Shown here piece after piece: positions 1-10,999 of a DNA stretch of 64,000 nt. The notes below the pieces were generated by a model. It saw only the letters and a program-made list of their open reading frames with translations, searched no databases and was not told the origin of the DNA. Made by a program: the position numbers and the translations under genes. Source of the stretch: Manihot esculenta (taxonomy: Eukaryota; Streptophyta; Magnoliopsida; Malpighiales; Euphorbiaceae); contig NC_035177.2 of NCBI RefSeq assembly GCF_001659605.2, forward strand, positions 33,124,136-33,188,135, given 5' to 3'. The stretch's first letter is position 1; the number at the start of each line of letters is the position of its first letter.

Positions 1-658
1 TGCCAGAGCTTGAGCTACTACCCATTCCCAGACCAGCCTTGATCTTACTCCAGAACTTGTTCTTTTTCACTTTTGCCTTTCACCATTTCTTGCTGCCTGA
101 AGCTACTGCACTGGGGGTCTTAGAAGCGAAGGCTGTGCCACTTGCTGTTTTACTGTTCCCTGAATGATGGCACTGGCCTCCATCTTCCTGGCCGCATCCA
201 CTATAGAGTGGAAACTCTCTTTCTCTGCTGGAAGAATCAAGGAGGAATACCTGGGATGAAGTCTTATAGTATATCTCCTTGCCTTCTTTTGGTCAGTGTC
301 ATAAGCCTGACCCACATACTGTAGCAATTCCAGGAACTTGTCAGTGTATTCATCTACACTCATCTCTTCCGTCTGTCTCAGCTATTCAAATTCTATTACT
401 TTCATCTCCCTGAAACTGTCAGGAAAAGCCCACCCAGCAAATTCATTGGCGAACTCTCCCCACAACATGCTGTCCAACCTGGGGTCCACATAATTCTTGA
501 ACCACTCTCGAGCTTTCTTGCATTTCAGTGTGAACCCTGCCATCTCAATGGCTCTGCTATCATCAGCTCCTAACTCATCGGTTATCATCTTAACCGTTCT
601 GAGATACTCAAATGGATCGTCTCCCGTATTGAATTTGGGAGCATCCAACTTCAGATAC
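1..658 (-). pseudogene. Element B gag, central and C-terminal part (broken)
   Basis: Continuation of B's gag on the far side of the nested element A. The reading begins at 658 directly in frame with the part that ends at 10,205. It covers the conserved core ([33 protein letters not shown]), which forms the capsid-like structural region that packages element RNA. An in-frame TAG (minus strand, bases 382-384) replaces the Gln of the EFEQLRQ motif that is intact in A, D, E and F. Reading resumes with MSVDEYTDKFLELL and runs to about base 103, where the frame is lost before the zinc-knuckle region. A lysine-rich, Ser/Gly-rich linker can still be read towards base 1. Confidence 0.88.
654..658. repeat. 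Left target-site duplication of element A (GATAC)
   Basis: The five bases GATAC lie directly before the TG of A's left LTR and recur at 10,205-10,209 directly after the CA of its right LTR. A perfect 5-bp duplication is the usual mark of Ty3/gypsy integration and fixes both ends of A. Confidence 0.97.
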
Positions 659-2837
659 TGTAACGACCCCAAAATGGACCGTCACCGGCGCTAGGATTCA
701 GGTCGGCTTAAGGCCGCCAGAACCCGTAGCAAGCCTGCTATACTCTCTGTGTACCTGTACACCTTATACATGATCATACATTTTTTCTGTGAAAATAAAA
801 GTCTTTTCTGAACCAAGGCTTAACCTGTGCATGCACTGTCTCTGTACTCTGTACTCATGTACTCTGTACTCTGTATCCCTGACTAGAGCTTGCTCTAGAT
901 GGGTTAACTCATACCTGTTAAGCCTGGTTTTCACATACAGGAAAACATATATACATATACAGATCATGTACAAAACATACATCACTAGGTCAAGCAACAA
1001 CTATTACATCTCTTTAATATTACATGTCCACTCTAAGCTATTACAGATCTCTCTACTTTTCCTGTACCCTGCTGGACTGTCCCTGTCCACTGTACACTGA
1101 ACCTGCAAAACTGGGGTTAAGGGAGTGGGATGAGCTCTATAGCCCAGTGAGTAGAACAGTAAAACATCTCAGTAAAATATGATCGCATGAAATGCATCAT
1201 ATCACAAACAAGCCACATCAAGAGTAAACCTGTCACCACATAGTCCCAGTAACTCTGTGCCAGGGCGTAGAATCGAGCACCTGGTCTTCCTGTCATATAT
1301 GTATATGTGTATATAACACCTCTGTACTTACCATTGCCAGGGCGTAGTCAAAGGCTCCTGGACTTTACTATATACCTGCCAGGGCGTAGTCAAAGGCTCC
1401 TGGACTTTGCTATATCTGCCAGGGCGTAGTCAAAGGCTCCTGGACTTCCTGTCTGAGACTATTGGATCATTCAGCATTCACTCACATCACCAAATAACAA
1501 TGCAATGCAACATATTCGTGACTACTAATGCAATCAACCTATGGCATAAACATGATGCATGAGATATGCTAAAAGCAGTTTGTAGTTCAATTAAAAGTCA
1601 TCAGTTTAGTTCCACTCACCTTTGGCTATCTGGACTGACTGACTCTGCAGGCTCTGAATCTCTGGAGCAGTACTCACTGCTGCTCTCTCTGGTTCCTCTG
1701 GTCTGTACCTATACAGATGGACTCAAATGAGGGACCAAACAAGCGTAGAATAACTCTCTTAAACTTCCCCAAGAATCCCCTTATACTCACTCAACTATCC
1801 ATGCAAAGCAAGCAAAAGAAAGCTGGACAGGACACTTTCGGCGGCAGGTTCGGCGGCCGAAAGTCCTCTCCAGAGACGAAACTCAAGCATCTTCGGCGGC
1901 ACCTTCGGCGGCCGAATCCCCCAAACAGAGCCGAACATGCACAACTCGCGGGGGCAAGCTGTGGCAGCCTAAGCCACCATGCAAGAGGTTCGGCGGCCGA
2001 ATGAACCTTCGGCTGCCGAACCTGAGTTCATTCAGAACTCAGCTTCAACGGCAAACCATCTCCTCCTTCCCTTCAACCACTCAACCCATATATACTCCAA
2101 CTCCTCAACACACATATACTCATGTATATGATCACAGGGGTCCAAAACTATCTCATAACCCCAAACAACAAATCAAACATAACACAGAAACATGTATACA
2201 TGCATAACTCATCAAAACTATCATTAAGAACCTAAACATGCATCTCCTTCCACAAATCCCCCTAAAACCTTCAGAAAACATATTCAAGAACATCACTTAC
2301 CTCCTGGAACAAGAAGATGAGTGATCTAAACAAAGGAAAACGGATCAACTCTTCTTCACCCTCACTAACTCTCCAAAGCTCACTTTTTGCTTCAAAACTT
2401 TCAAAACTTGGTAAACGAGCAAACTCCTGCATGAGCTGCTCAAACTTAGCAAAGAAAGCATAGGAGACGTGGCCAAGCTTCTGGCAACAAGTTAGACATA
2501 ACACCTGTCCCAAATGCTGACTAAGGATTGCTCAAAAGCTGGCTGACCAACTCAAGTTCGGCTGCCGAATCGCATGCAAAACCATGCAACATTCGGGGGC
2601 CGAACTTGACCTTCGGAAGCCGAACATTGGGCACTTTCGGCGGCCGAACTTATCTTCGGCGGCCGAACTTGGCTCCTCTGCCTTGGTTCATTTCACCTCA
2701 AAACTATCAAACTGTAAAACCATAAAACACATCATAACACTTCGAAAACATAACTCCTACCCTTATATAGAATCCCAACACCCCGAATTCCACCAGACAA
2801 TAGAACTTCCGGTGCCGGATTCTAGCCGGGTATTACA
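659..2837 (-). repeat. Element A 3' LTR
   Basis: The LTR begins TGTAACGACCCC and ends GGTATTACA on the plus strand; in element sense it begins TGTAATACCCGG. It pairs with 8,026-10,204 at equal length. It contains tandem CCAGG...CCTGG subrepeats (about 1,257-1,450) and clusters of the dyad TTCGGC-N-GCCGAA (about 1,838-2,015 and 2,556-2,670). A TATATA at 2,764-2,769 lies near the U3 start in element sense but is only a weak TATA candidate, because it does not align with the TATAAAAG seen in the other elements' LTRs. Short open frames within it are low-complexity LTR sequence, not genes. Confidence 0.95.
1257..1450. repeat. Tandem hairpin subrepeats in A 3' LTR
   Basis: One diverged and three close copies of a unit of about 42-49 bp begin GCCAGGGCGTAG and carry CTCCTGGAC, so each unit can pair GCCAGG with CCTGG. 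The same array occurs in the other A LTR at about 8,624-8,815. Related arrays built on CCAGG...CCTGG are present in the LTRs of D, E and F. Confidence 0.85.
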
Positions 2838-2850
2838 TTCTCCCCTCCTT
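2838..2850 (-). other. Polypurine tract of element A
   Basis: In element sense this reads AAGGAGGGGAGAA and directly abuts the 3' LTR. It is the primer site for plus-strand DNA synthesis. Just upstream in element sense (about 2,852-2,873) lies a dyad with arms GAACATTCG and CGAATGTTC, which is also found next to the PPT in D, E and F. Confidence 0.88.
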
Positions 2851-2913
2851 ACGAACATTCGTCCTCGAATGTTCCTAAACCAACAAAAACAAAACACAAG
2901 GAGGAAACTAACC

Positions 2914-5900
2914 TCAAAACAGATGTGGATACTGCTGGAGCATAGACTCCCGCGTCTCCCAGGTGCACTCTTCTAGATTATGGTGGTTCCATAAAACTTT
3001 CACCATTGGAATCTCCTTGTTCCTTAGCTGTCTGATCTGCGTGTCCAGAATCCGCACTGGCTGCTCTATATAGGTGAGATCCGTATGAATCTCCACCTCA
3101 GGCTCACTCAGAACCTGATTCGGATCTGACACAAACTGTCGTAGCATAGAAACATGAAATACCGGGTGAATTCTCTTCATAGAAGCAGGTAAATCCAGCT
3201 TATACGACACATTCCCGATCCTCTGCAACACCTCAAAGGGTCCAATGTACCGTGGAGCCAATTTACCTTTCTTCCCAAAACGAACCACTCCTTTCATTGG
3301 AGACACTTTTAGCAATACCCAATTACCCTCCTGAAACTCTAACTGCTTTCTGCGAACGTCTGCATAACTTTTCTGTCTACTCTGAGCTGTTCTGATTCTC
3401 TCTCTGATCATGGGCACCATTCTACTGGTCATCTCTACTAACTCTGGCCCTGCAAGAGCTTTTTCTCTTACCTCTTCCCAGCAAACAGGTGATCTGCACT
3501 TCCTCCCATATAATGCTTCATAAGGAGCCATCCCAATGCTAGCATGATGACTGTTATTGTAGGCAAACTCCACCAAAGGTAGATGCTGCCTCCAAGAACC
3601 GCCAAAGTCTAACACACATAGTCGAAGCATATCCTCTATGGTCTGGATGGTCCTTTCTGACTGTCCATCAGTCTGTGGGTGGAAAGCAGTACTAAAATCC
3701 AATCGCGTGCCCATCGCACTTTGCAGACTCCGCCAAAAGCGGGAGGTAAACTGAGGTCCTCTGTCTGAAACTATAGACACTAGAACTCCATGTAATCTCA
3801 CTATCTCATCCAGATACACCTGTGCCAACTTATCCACAGAATAGTTACTCCGTACTGGAAGAAAATGAGCAGATTTCGTGAGTCTGTCCACAATCACCCA
3901 TATCGAGTCTATCCTGTTGGACGCTACTGGTAAACCCACTACAAAATCCATGGCTATGTTCTCCCATTTCCACTCTGGAATCGGTAATGGGTTAAGCATT
4001 CCGGCTGGTTTCTGATGCTCTAATTTCACCCTCTGACAAACCTCACAGGCTGTCACGAACTGCGCCACTTCCTTCTTCATGGCTGGCCACCAATAAACCC
4101 TTTTCAAATCCTGATACATCTTGGTGGCTCCTGGGTGAACACTATACCTCGCATTATGAGCTTCCCTCATAATGCCTTCCTTCACACTGCCCCTATCTGG
4201 TACACAAAGTCGACTCCCATAGCGAAGGATCCCTTTGCTGTCAAATCTGAACTCTGCATTGTTGCCTGACTGAACAGTCCTGGCAATTTTCATCAACTCA
4301 GGGTCCTCATGCTGTCTCTGAGCTATCTGCTCCAGAAACACAGGTGTCACTCTCATCTGTGCTATCAACGCACCTGTACCAGACAACTCTAGCTGTAATC
4401 CCTCGTCAAAGAGCTTATAAAGTTCCCTCACAACCGGTCTCCGTTCTGCTGCTATATGGGATAAACTGCCTAGTGACTTCCGGCTTAGGGCGTCTGCGAC
4501 AACATTCGCCTTACCCGGATGATACTGGATCTTACAATCATAATCACTGAGCAATTCGACCCATCTTCTCTGCCGCAAATTCAGCTCTCTCTGACTTAAG
4601 ATGTACTGTAAACTCTTGTGATCGGTGAAGATCTCGCATTTAACCCCGTAGAGGTAATGCCGCCACATCTTAAGTGCAAAGATAACTGCTGCCATCTCTA
4701 GGTCATGGGTAGGGTAATTCAACTCGTGCTTCTTCAACTGTCTAGAAGCATAAGCTATGACTCTATCACTCTGCATCAATACACAACCCAATCCCACTCG
4801 AGATGCATCACAGAACACTGTGAACTCTTCATTACTGACAGGCAGAGCTAACACTGGTGCTGTTGTCAATCTCCTCTTGAGCTCCTCAAAGCTCTCTTCA
4901 CACTGGTCTGACCAGATAAACTTCTGGTTCTTCTGAGTCAATTTGGTCATAGGAGCTGCTATCTTTGAGAAGTTATGAACGAACCTCCTGTAGTAACCTG
5001 CCAGTCCCAGAAAGCTTTTAATCTCAGTCACTGTCGTGGGTCTGGGCCAGTTAGCTACAGCCTCTATCTTCTTGGGATCTACCTCAATACCCTCTGCTGA
5101 TACCACATGTCCCAAGAAGGCAATGCTCCGTAACCAAAACTCACACTTCGAGAACTTGGCATATAAACGATGCTCTCTCAGTGTCTGCAGAATGATCCTC
5201 AGATGCTGGGCATGCTCCTCTGCATCTCTGGAATACACTAAGATATCATCGATAAACACAATGACAAAGTGATCCAGAAACTCACTAAATACCCTGTTCA
5301 TGAGATCCATAAATGCTGCAGGGGCGTTAGTCAACCCGAACGGCATCACTAAGAACTCATAATGCCCATATCTGGTCCGGAAAGCTGTCTTAGGCACATC
5401 TGCCTCTCTGACTCTCAACTGATGATACCCAGATCTCAGATCTATTTTCGAGAAACAACCTGCTCCAGCTAGCTGGTCAAATAGATCATCAATCCGAGGT
5501 AAGGGATACCTATTCTTGATAGTGACCTTGTTCAACTGTCTATAGTCGATACAAAGTCTGAGGGATCCATCCTTCTTTCTGACAAAGAGTACTGGAGCAC
5601 CCCACGGTGAGGTACTAGGGCGGATGAAACCCTTATCTACCAAGTCCTGCAACTTTTCTTTCAACTCTGTTAACTCAGCTGGCGCCATCCTGTAGGGAGG
5701 AATAGAGATAGGTCTGGTACCTGGCAGTAATTCAATTTCAAACCCTATCTCCCTATCAGGTGGTAGTCCTGGCAAATCGTCTGAGAACACATCGAGAAAC
5801 TCTCGGACTACTGGTACTGTGGCTGGTTCCCTCACCTGACTGTCTAGCTCTCTCACATGAGCTAGAAACCCCTGACAACCCCTCCTAAGCAAACGACGAG

Positions 5901-7812
5901 CCTGAAGGGCTAAAATCATACCTCTGGGTGTACCTCTCCTGTCTCCTCTGAAGACACACTCTGACCCATCCTGGTCTCTGAGACTCACTAGCTTCTCTCG
6001 ACAGTCCAACGTAGCACTATATGTAGATAACCAATCCATCCCTAGAATGACATCAAAATCTGTCAAGTCTAGAACCACAAGGTCAGCTGGAAGGCATCTA
6101 CCCTCTATGAATACTGGACTGAAACGACAGACTGACACTGCCACTGATGGGTCACATCTAGGTCCACTGACCCAGAGAGGATACTCTAACTCAGAACTGA
6201 TCAAACCCAAGCGCTCTATGGCTCTCGAAGCAATAAAGGAATGAGAAGCACCGGGGTCCATCAAAGCATACACATCTGAACACCCAATGATGAGATTACC
6301 TGACACCACTGTGTTCGACGTGTTAGCCTCCTCCTGTGTCACTGTGAAAATCCGTGCTGGGGCTACCGGATTTCCACCTCGGGAACCTGCTGCTGAAGTA
6401 GAGGCTACCCCTCTCCCTCTACCTCTGCCACTAGTCTGAGGCATGACTGGAGCTGCTGGCCGTACAACTGGCTGTACCACACTGCCTGAACTCATCTGCT
6501 GGGATGGTGCAAAAGTCATCTGCGGACAATCCCGAGCAATATGCCCTTCCTGTCCACATCGAAAACAAGCTGTAGATCCCAACCGACAAATTCCTCCATG
6601 TGGTTTTCCGCATCGTCTGCAGACTGAAGCTGTGCCAGAGCTTGAGCCACTACCTATTCCCAGACCTGACTTGACTTTACTCCAGAACTTACTCTTTGTT
6701 CCTTTTGCTCTATCCCATCTTTTACTGCTTGGTGTGGGGGCTTTAGAACCCGAAGCCTGTGCCTTTGACTGTTTCTGAATAGTGGCACTAGCTTCCATTT
6801 TCCTGGCTGCGTCTACTATGGTATGGAAACTCTCCTTTTCTGCTGGAAGAATCAAGGAAGCATACCTGGGATGCAGTCTCATAGTATATCTCCTTGCTTT
6901 CTTTTGATCAGTATCATAGGCTTGACCCACGTACTGAAGCAGATCTAGGAACTTATCTGTGAATTCATCAACACTCATCTCATCTGTCTGTCTCAACTGT
7001 TCAAATTCAATTACTTTCATCTCCCTCGAACTGTCAGGAAAAGCCCACCCTGCAAACTCATTGGCGAACTCTCCCCATGACATGCTGTCCATTCTAGGCT
7101 CCACATAATTCTTAAACCATTCTCTGGCTTTCTTGCATTTTAGTGTGAAACCTGCCATCTCAATGGCTCTCCTATCATCTGCTCCCAATTCACTGGTTAT
7201 CATCCTAACTGCTCTAAGGTAATCAAATGGATCATCTCCCGTGTTGTATTTAGGAGCATCCAATTTCAAGTACTCCGTCATTTGGACTTTACCTCCAGAT
7301 GAGCTAGGGTCATGTCTGTCAACAACAGGGGCTACTGGTTCTGGTGGTAATACTGGTTCATTTGGCTCTAGGTGTGCTGCACTTGGATGGGTAGGGGAAG
7401 AGGGATACATCGGATATGGTGGATAGTAAGGATAAGGCATATAAGGCATATAAGGAGGATATGGCACAAAACTCGAGTACTCCGACATACCTCCCATCGG
7501 ATACTCTGGATAGCCAAAACCTGAGGTCTGAGCACCTCCCTGCGACTCTCCCATACCTTCCTCAAAACTGCCTATTCCCATGCTGTCATCTCTAGACTGA
7601 TCAATCTCCATAGCTTCCCTCCTTTCCTCTGATCTTCCTCCCCTAGCTGTACCTCTTCTGCTCTCGTTGACAGACCTTCTAGGGTCTATTGACGTACCTT
7701 CCCTGCTAGATCTCTGAGACCTTGCCCTTGGCAATGCAGGAGGACGAGCAGCTGGTCTCTCATTCTCTGGTGGGACTCCAGTCAATCGAGCTGATCGACG
7801 AGTTCCTCGCAT
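2914..7812 (-). CDS. Gag-Pol polyprotein of chromovirus A (1,632 aa, intact)
   Basis: A single frame encodes all retrotransposition functions. In order: basic, Ser/Arg-rich N-terminus and Pro/Tyr-rich linker (about 100-145); Gag core (about 180-345); zinc knuckles (CxxC...C at 398-409 and the CCHC motif [14 protein letters not shown] at 416-429); aspartic protease with DPG at 519-521 in place of the usual D(T/S)G; reverse transcriptase (about 720-905, Asp790 and FIDD at 853-856); RNase H (D1002, E1039, D1064, D1107); integrase with HHCC zinc site (H1219, H1226, C1256, C1259) and DDE triad (D1289, D1350, E1386); GPF module (about 1,521-1,533); C-terminal chromodomain (about 1,585-1,632). The start is the Met-Arg-Gly-Thr-Arg-Arg that also opens B, D and E. 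No stop or frameshift is visible. The chromodomain is expected to steer integration to marked chromatin (family knowledge). Confidence 0.97.
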   Translation of the reverse strand: MRGTRRSARLTGVPPENERPAARPPALPRARSQRSSREGTSIDPRRSVNESRRGTARGGRSEERREAMEIDQSRDDSMGIGSFEEGMGESQGGAQTSGFGYPEYPMGGMSEYSSFVPYPPYMPYMPYPYYPPYPMYPSSPTHPSAAHLEPNEPVLPPEPVAPVVDRHDPSSSGGKVQMTEYLKLDAPKYNTGDDPFDYLRAVRMITSELGADDRRAIEMAGFTLKCKKAREWFKNYVEPRMDSMSWGEFANEFAGWAFPDSSREMKVIEFEQLRQTDEMSVDEFTDKFLDLLQYVGQAYDTDQKKARRYTMRLHPRYASLILPAEKESFHTIVDAARKMEASATIQKQSKAQASGSKAPTPSSKRWDRAKGTKSKFWSKVKSGLGIGSGSSSGTASVCRRCGKPHGGICRLGSTACFRCGQEGHIARDCPQMTFAPSQQMSSGSVVQPVVRPAAPVMPQTSGRGRGRGVASTSAAGSRGGNPVAPARIFTVTQEEANTSNTVVSGNLIIGCSDVYALMDPGASHSFIASRAIERLGLISSELEYPLWVSGPRCDPSVAVSVCRFSPVFIEGRCLPADLVVLDLTDFDVILGMDWLSTYSATLDCREKLVSLRDQDGSECVFRGDRRGTPRGMILALQARRLLRRGCQGFLAHVRELDSQVREPATVPVVREFLDVFSDDLPGLPPDREIGFEIELLPGTRPISIPPYRMAPAELTELKEKLQDLVDKGFIRPSTSPWGAPVLFVRKKDGSLRLCIDYRQLNKVTIKNRYPLPRIDDLFDQLAGAGCFSKIDLRSGYHQLRVREADVPKTAFRTRYGHYEFLVMPFGLTNAPAAFMDLMNRVFSEFLDHFVIVFIDDILVYSRDAEEHAQHLRIILQTLREHRLYAKFSKCEFWLRSIAFLGHVVSAEGIEVDPKKIEAVANWPRPTTVTEIKSFLGLAGYYRRFVHNFSKIAAPMTKLTQKNQKFIWSDQCEESFEELKRRLTTAPVLALPVSNEEFTVFCDASRVGLGCVLMQSDRVIAYASRQLKKHELNYPTHDLEMAAVIFALKMWRHYLYGVKCEIFTDHKSLQYILSQRELNLRQRRWVELLSDYDCKIQYHPGKANVVADALSRKSLGSLSHIAAERRPVVRELYKLFDEGLQLELSGTGALIAQMRVTPVFLEQIAQRQHEDPELMKIARTVQSGNNAEFRFDSKGILRYGSRLCVPDRGSVKEGIMREAHNARYSVHPGATKMYQDLKRVYWWPAMKKEVAQFVTACEVCQRVKLEHQKPAGMLNPLPIPEWKWENIAMDFVVGLPVASNRIDSIWVIVDRLTKSAHFLPVRSNYSVDKLAQVYLDEIVRLHGVLVSIVSDRGPQFTSRFWRSLQSAMGTRLDFSTAFHPQTDGQSERTIQTIEDMLRLCVLDFGGSWRQHLPLVEFAYNNSHHASIGMAPYEALYGRKCRSPVCWEEVREKALAGPELVEMTSRMVPMIRERIRTAQSRQKSYADVRRKQLEFQEGNWVLLKVSPMKGVVRFGKKGKLAPRYIGPFEVLQRIGNVSYKLDLPASMKRIHPVFHVSMLRQFVSDPNQVLSEPEVEIHTDLTYIEQPVRILDTQIRQLRNKEIPMVKVLWNHHNLEECTWETRESMLQQYPHLF

Positions 7813-8010
7813 CTTTATTCTGGAAACACAACATATAACATACCACTTAGCACATAAACATCAATCATACACATACGACACTCATGGCATATCATAGCAG
7901 ATAGGACTCAAGACCCTATCCTAGTGGACATGATTTCCTATTGTGCTTGACCACTTCTAACCTGTCTGAGCCCAACACTGTCTCTATAGGTCCGATCATG
8001 TGAACCTAGG
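7813..8010 (-). other. Element A 5' leader
   Basis: About 200 bp lie between the PBS and the Gag start. The leader is closely related to those of B and D: a conserved block around 7,905-8,005 carries the words for 'one-sided' sequences such as CCTATCCTAGTGGACATG, shared at about 10,889 in B and 56,698 in D. I see no upstream gene. Packaging or translation signals probably lie here (inference). Confidence 0.6.
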
Positions 8011-8022
8011 GCTCTGATACCA
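8011..8022 (-). other. Primer-binding site of element A (initiator tRNA-Met)
   Basis: In element sense this reads TGGTATCAGAGC, complementary to the 3' end of plant initiator Met-tRNA, three bases inside the 5' LTR. It primes minus-strand synthesis. Confidence 0.95.
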
Positions 8023-8025
8023 ATC

Positions 8026-10204
8026 TGTAACGACCCCAAAATGGACCGTCACCGGCGCTAGGATTCAGGTCGGCTTAAGGCCGCCAGAACCCGTAGCAAG
8101 CCTGCTATACTCTCTGTGTACCTGTACACCTTATACATGATCATACATTTTTTCTGTGAAAATAAAACTCTTTTCTGAACCAAGGCTTAACCTGTGCATG
8201 CACTGTCTCTGTACTCTGTACTCATGTACTCTGTACTCTGTATCCCTGACTAGAGCTTGCTCTAGATGGGTTAACTCATACCTGTTAAGCCTGGTTTTCA
8301 CATACAGGAAAACATATATACATATACAGATCATGTACAAAACATACATCACTAGGTCAAGCAACAACTATTACATCTCTTTAATATTACATGTCCACTC
8401 TAAGCTATTACAGATCTCTCTACTTTTCCTGTACCCTGCTGGACTGTCCCTGTCCACTGTACACTGAACCTGCAAAACTGGGGTTAAGGGAGTGGGATGA
8501 GCTCTATAGCCCAGTGAGTAGAATAGTAAAACATCTCAGTAAAATATGATCGCATGAAATGCATCATATCACAAACAAGCCACATCAAGAGTAAACCTGT
8601 CACCACATAGTCCCAGTAACTCTGTGCCAGGGCGTAGAATCGAGCACCTGGTCTTCCTGTCATATATGTATATGTGTATATAACACCTCTGTACTTACCA
8701 TTGCCAGGGCGTAGTCAAAGGCTCCTGGACTTTACTATATACCTGCCAGGGCGTAGTCAAAGGCTCCTGGACTTTGCTATACCTGCCAGGGCGTAGTCAA
8801 AGGCTCCTGGACTTCCTGTCTGAGACTATTGGATCATTCAGCATTCACTCACATCACCAAATAACAATGCAATGCAACATATTCGTGACTACTAATGCAA
8901 TCAACCTATGGCATAAACATGATGCATGAGATATGCTAAAAGCAGTTTGTGGTTCAATTAAAAGTCATCAGTTTAGTTCCACTCACCTTTGGCTATCTGG
9001 ACTGACTGACTCTGCAGGCTCTGAATCTCTGGAGCAGTACTCACTGCTGCTCTCTCTGGTTCCTCTGGTCTGTACCTATACAGATGGACTCAAATGAGGG
9101 ACCAAACAAGCGTAGAATAACTCTCTTAAACTTCCCCAAGAATCCCCTTATACTCACTCAACTATCCATGCAAAGCATGCAAAAGAAAGCTGGACAGGAC
9201 ACTTTCGGCGGCAGGTTCGGCGGCCGAAAGTCCTCTCCAGAGACGAAACTCAAGCATCTTCGGCGGCACCTTCGGCGGCCGAATCCCCCAAACAGAGCCG
9301 AACATGCACAACTCGCGGGGGCAAGCTGTGGCAGCCTAAGCCACCATGCAAGAGGTTCGGCGGCCGAATGAACCTTCGGCTGTCGAACCTGAGTTCATCA
9401 AGAACTCAGCTTCAACGGCAAACCATCTCCTCCTTCCCTTCAACCACTCAACCCATATATACTCCAACTCCTCAACACACATATACTCATGTATATGATC
9501 ACAGGGGTCCAAAACTATCTCATAACCCCAAACAACAAATCAAACATAACACAGAAACATGTATACATGCATAACTCATCAAAACTATCATTAAGAACCT
9601 AAACATGCATCTCCTTCCACAAATCCCCCTAAAACCTTCAGAAAACATATTCAAGAACATCACTTACCTCCTGGAACAAGAAGATGAGTGATCTAAACAA
9701 AGGAAAATGGATCAACTCTTCTTCACCCTCACTAACTCTCCAAAGCTCACTTTTTGCTTCAAAACTTTCAAAACTTGGTAAACGAGCAAACTCCTGCATG
9801 AGCTGCTCAAACTTAGCAAAGAAAGCATAGGAGACGTGGCCAAGCTTCTGGCAACAAGTTAGACATAACACCTGTCCCAAATGCTGACTAAGGATTGCTC
9901 AAAAGCTGGCTGACCAACTCAGCTTCGGCTGCCGAATCGCCTGCAAAACCATGCAACATTCGGGGGCCGAACTTGACCTTCGGAAGCCGAACATTGGGCA
10001 CTTTCGGCGGCCGAACTTATCTTCGGCGGCCGAACTTGGCTCCTCTGCCTTGGTTCATTTCACCTCAAAACTATCAAACTGTAAAACCATAAAACACATC
10101 ATAACACTTTGAAAACATAACTCCTACCCTTATATAGAATCCCAACACCCCGAATTCCACCAGACAATAGAACTTCCGGTGCTGGATTCTAGCCGGGTAT
10201 TACA
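8026..10204 (-). repeat. Element A 5' LTR
   Basis: Partner of 659-2,837 at the same length with about 14 scattered substitutions, mostly transitions. It ends TATTACA at 10,204 and is followed by GATAC. It carries the same subrepeat array (about 8,624-8,815) and TTCGGC-N-GCCGAA clusters (about 9,205-9,385 and 9,923-10,037). Confidence 0.95.
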
Positions 10205-10209
10205 GATAC
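10205..10209. repeat. Right target-site duplication of element A (GATAC)
   Basis: Identical to 654-658 and directly follows the terminal CA of A's right LTR. Confidence 0.97.
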
Positions 10210-10801
10210 TCTGTCATTTTCACTTTACTTCCCCTAGCTGAGCTAGGTTGAGGTACTTGGACAACAGGTGCTACTGGTTTTGGTGGTGGAGGAGGTGCTA
10301 TTTCTCTAGGTTCAGGGTGTGCTGTACTTGGCTGGAAAGGTGAGGGTGGATACATGGGATATGATGGGTAAAAAGGAGGATAAGGCATATAAGGCATATA
10401 AGGCATGTAGGTAGGATATGGGGTAAAGCTAGAGTAATCCGACGTACCTCCCATTGGATACCCCGGGCCCTGTGGAAAGGGTGGATAGTGGGGTGGATAA
10501 CCAAACCCCGAGGCCTGGGCGCCTCCCTAAGACTCTCCCATACCCTCTTCAGACCTGCCCATACCCTTGCTTTCCTCTCTTTGCTGATCCACATCCATAG
10601 CCTCCCTCACTTCATCTGACCTTCCTCCTCTATTTGTTCCTCTTCTGCTCTCGTCAAAAGACCTTCTAGGGTCCCTTGACGTACTCGCCCTGCTTGATCT
10701 CTGAGACATTGCCCGTGGCAACGCAGGAGGACCAGCATCAGTACCCTCATTCTCCGGTGGGACTCCAGTCAATCGTGCAGATCGATGAGTTCCTCGCATC
10801 T
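10205..10801 (-). pseudogene. Element B gag, N-terminal part (broken)
   Basis: Starts at Met-Arg-Gly-Thr-His-Arg (about 10,799) and reads through a basic Ser/Arg-rich head, an acidic patch and a Pro/Tyr/Met-rich linker to the KVKMTEYL motif at 10,205, where element A interrupts it. A TAG (minus strand, 10,527-10,529) replaces the Gln of the GESQGG motif read by A. After the stop the same frame continues undisturbed, so the lesion is one C-to-T change. The rest of gag resumes at base 658. Confidence 0.88.
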
Positions 10802-10984
10802 TAACTCTGGAAAACAACACAGAACATAGCATATGAGCATCACATACAACAATATACATACATCAATCATAGAGACAGGACTCAACATCCTATCCTAGTG
10901 GACATGATTTCCTATTGTGCTTGACCGCCGAGAACCTTTATGAGCCCGACACTCTCGATCTAGGTCCGACCATATGAACCTAGG

Positions 10985-10996
10985 GCTCTGATACCA
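10985..10996 (-). other. Primer-binding site of element B
   Basis: Same TGGTATCAGAGC (element sense) as in A, three bases inside B's 5' LTR; complementary to initiator Met-tRNA. Confidence 0.93.
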
Positions 10997-10999
10997 ATC

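Larger units (their letters stand above)
659..10204 (-). mobile_element. Element A: complete, apparently intact chromovirus
   Basis: A 9,546-bp Ty3/gypsy element on the minus strand with every expected part: equal-length 2,179-bp LTRs (659-2,837 and 8,026-10,204) with TG...CA ends, a GATAC target duplication, an initiator-tRNA-Met PBS (8,011-8,022), one unbroken Gag-Pol frame (2,914-7,812) and a purine tract (2,838-2,850). I counted about 14 differences between the LTRs by eye, i.e. about 99.4% identity, so the insertion is recent. It sits inside the gag of element B. The C-terminal chromodomain makes it a chromovirus; long LTRs, PBS type and sequence suggest the Tekay/Del lineage (inference). 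It is the only element here with no visible coding lesion. Confidence 0.96.

Noticed and set aside
764..1100. Open frames on both strands within A's LTRs (repeated at 8,131-8,467)
   Set aside because: They lie wholly inside LTR sequence, are duplicated only because the LTR is, and have low-complexity composition without domain motifs.
2271..2513. 80-codon minus-strand frame (also at 9,638-9,880)
   Set aside because: Located in both LTRs of A as a copy of each other; the Cys-rich start is not part of any known Gag or LTR product.
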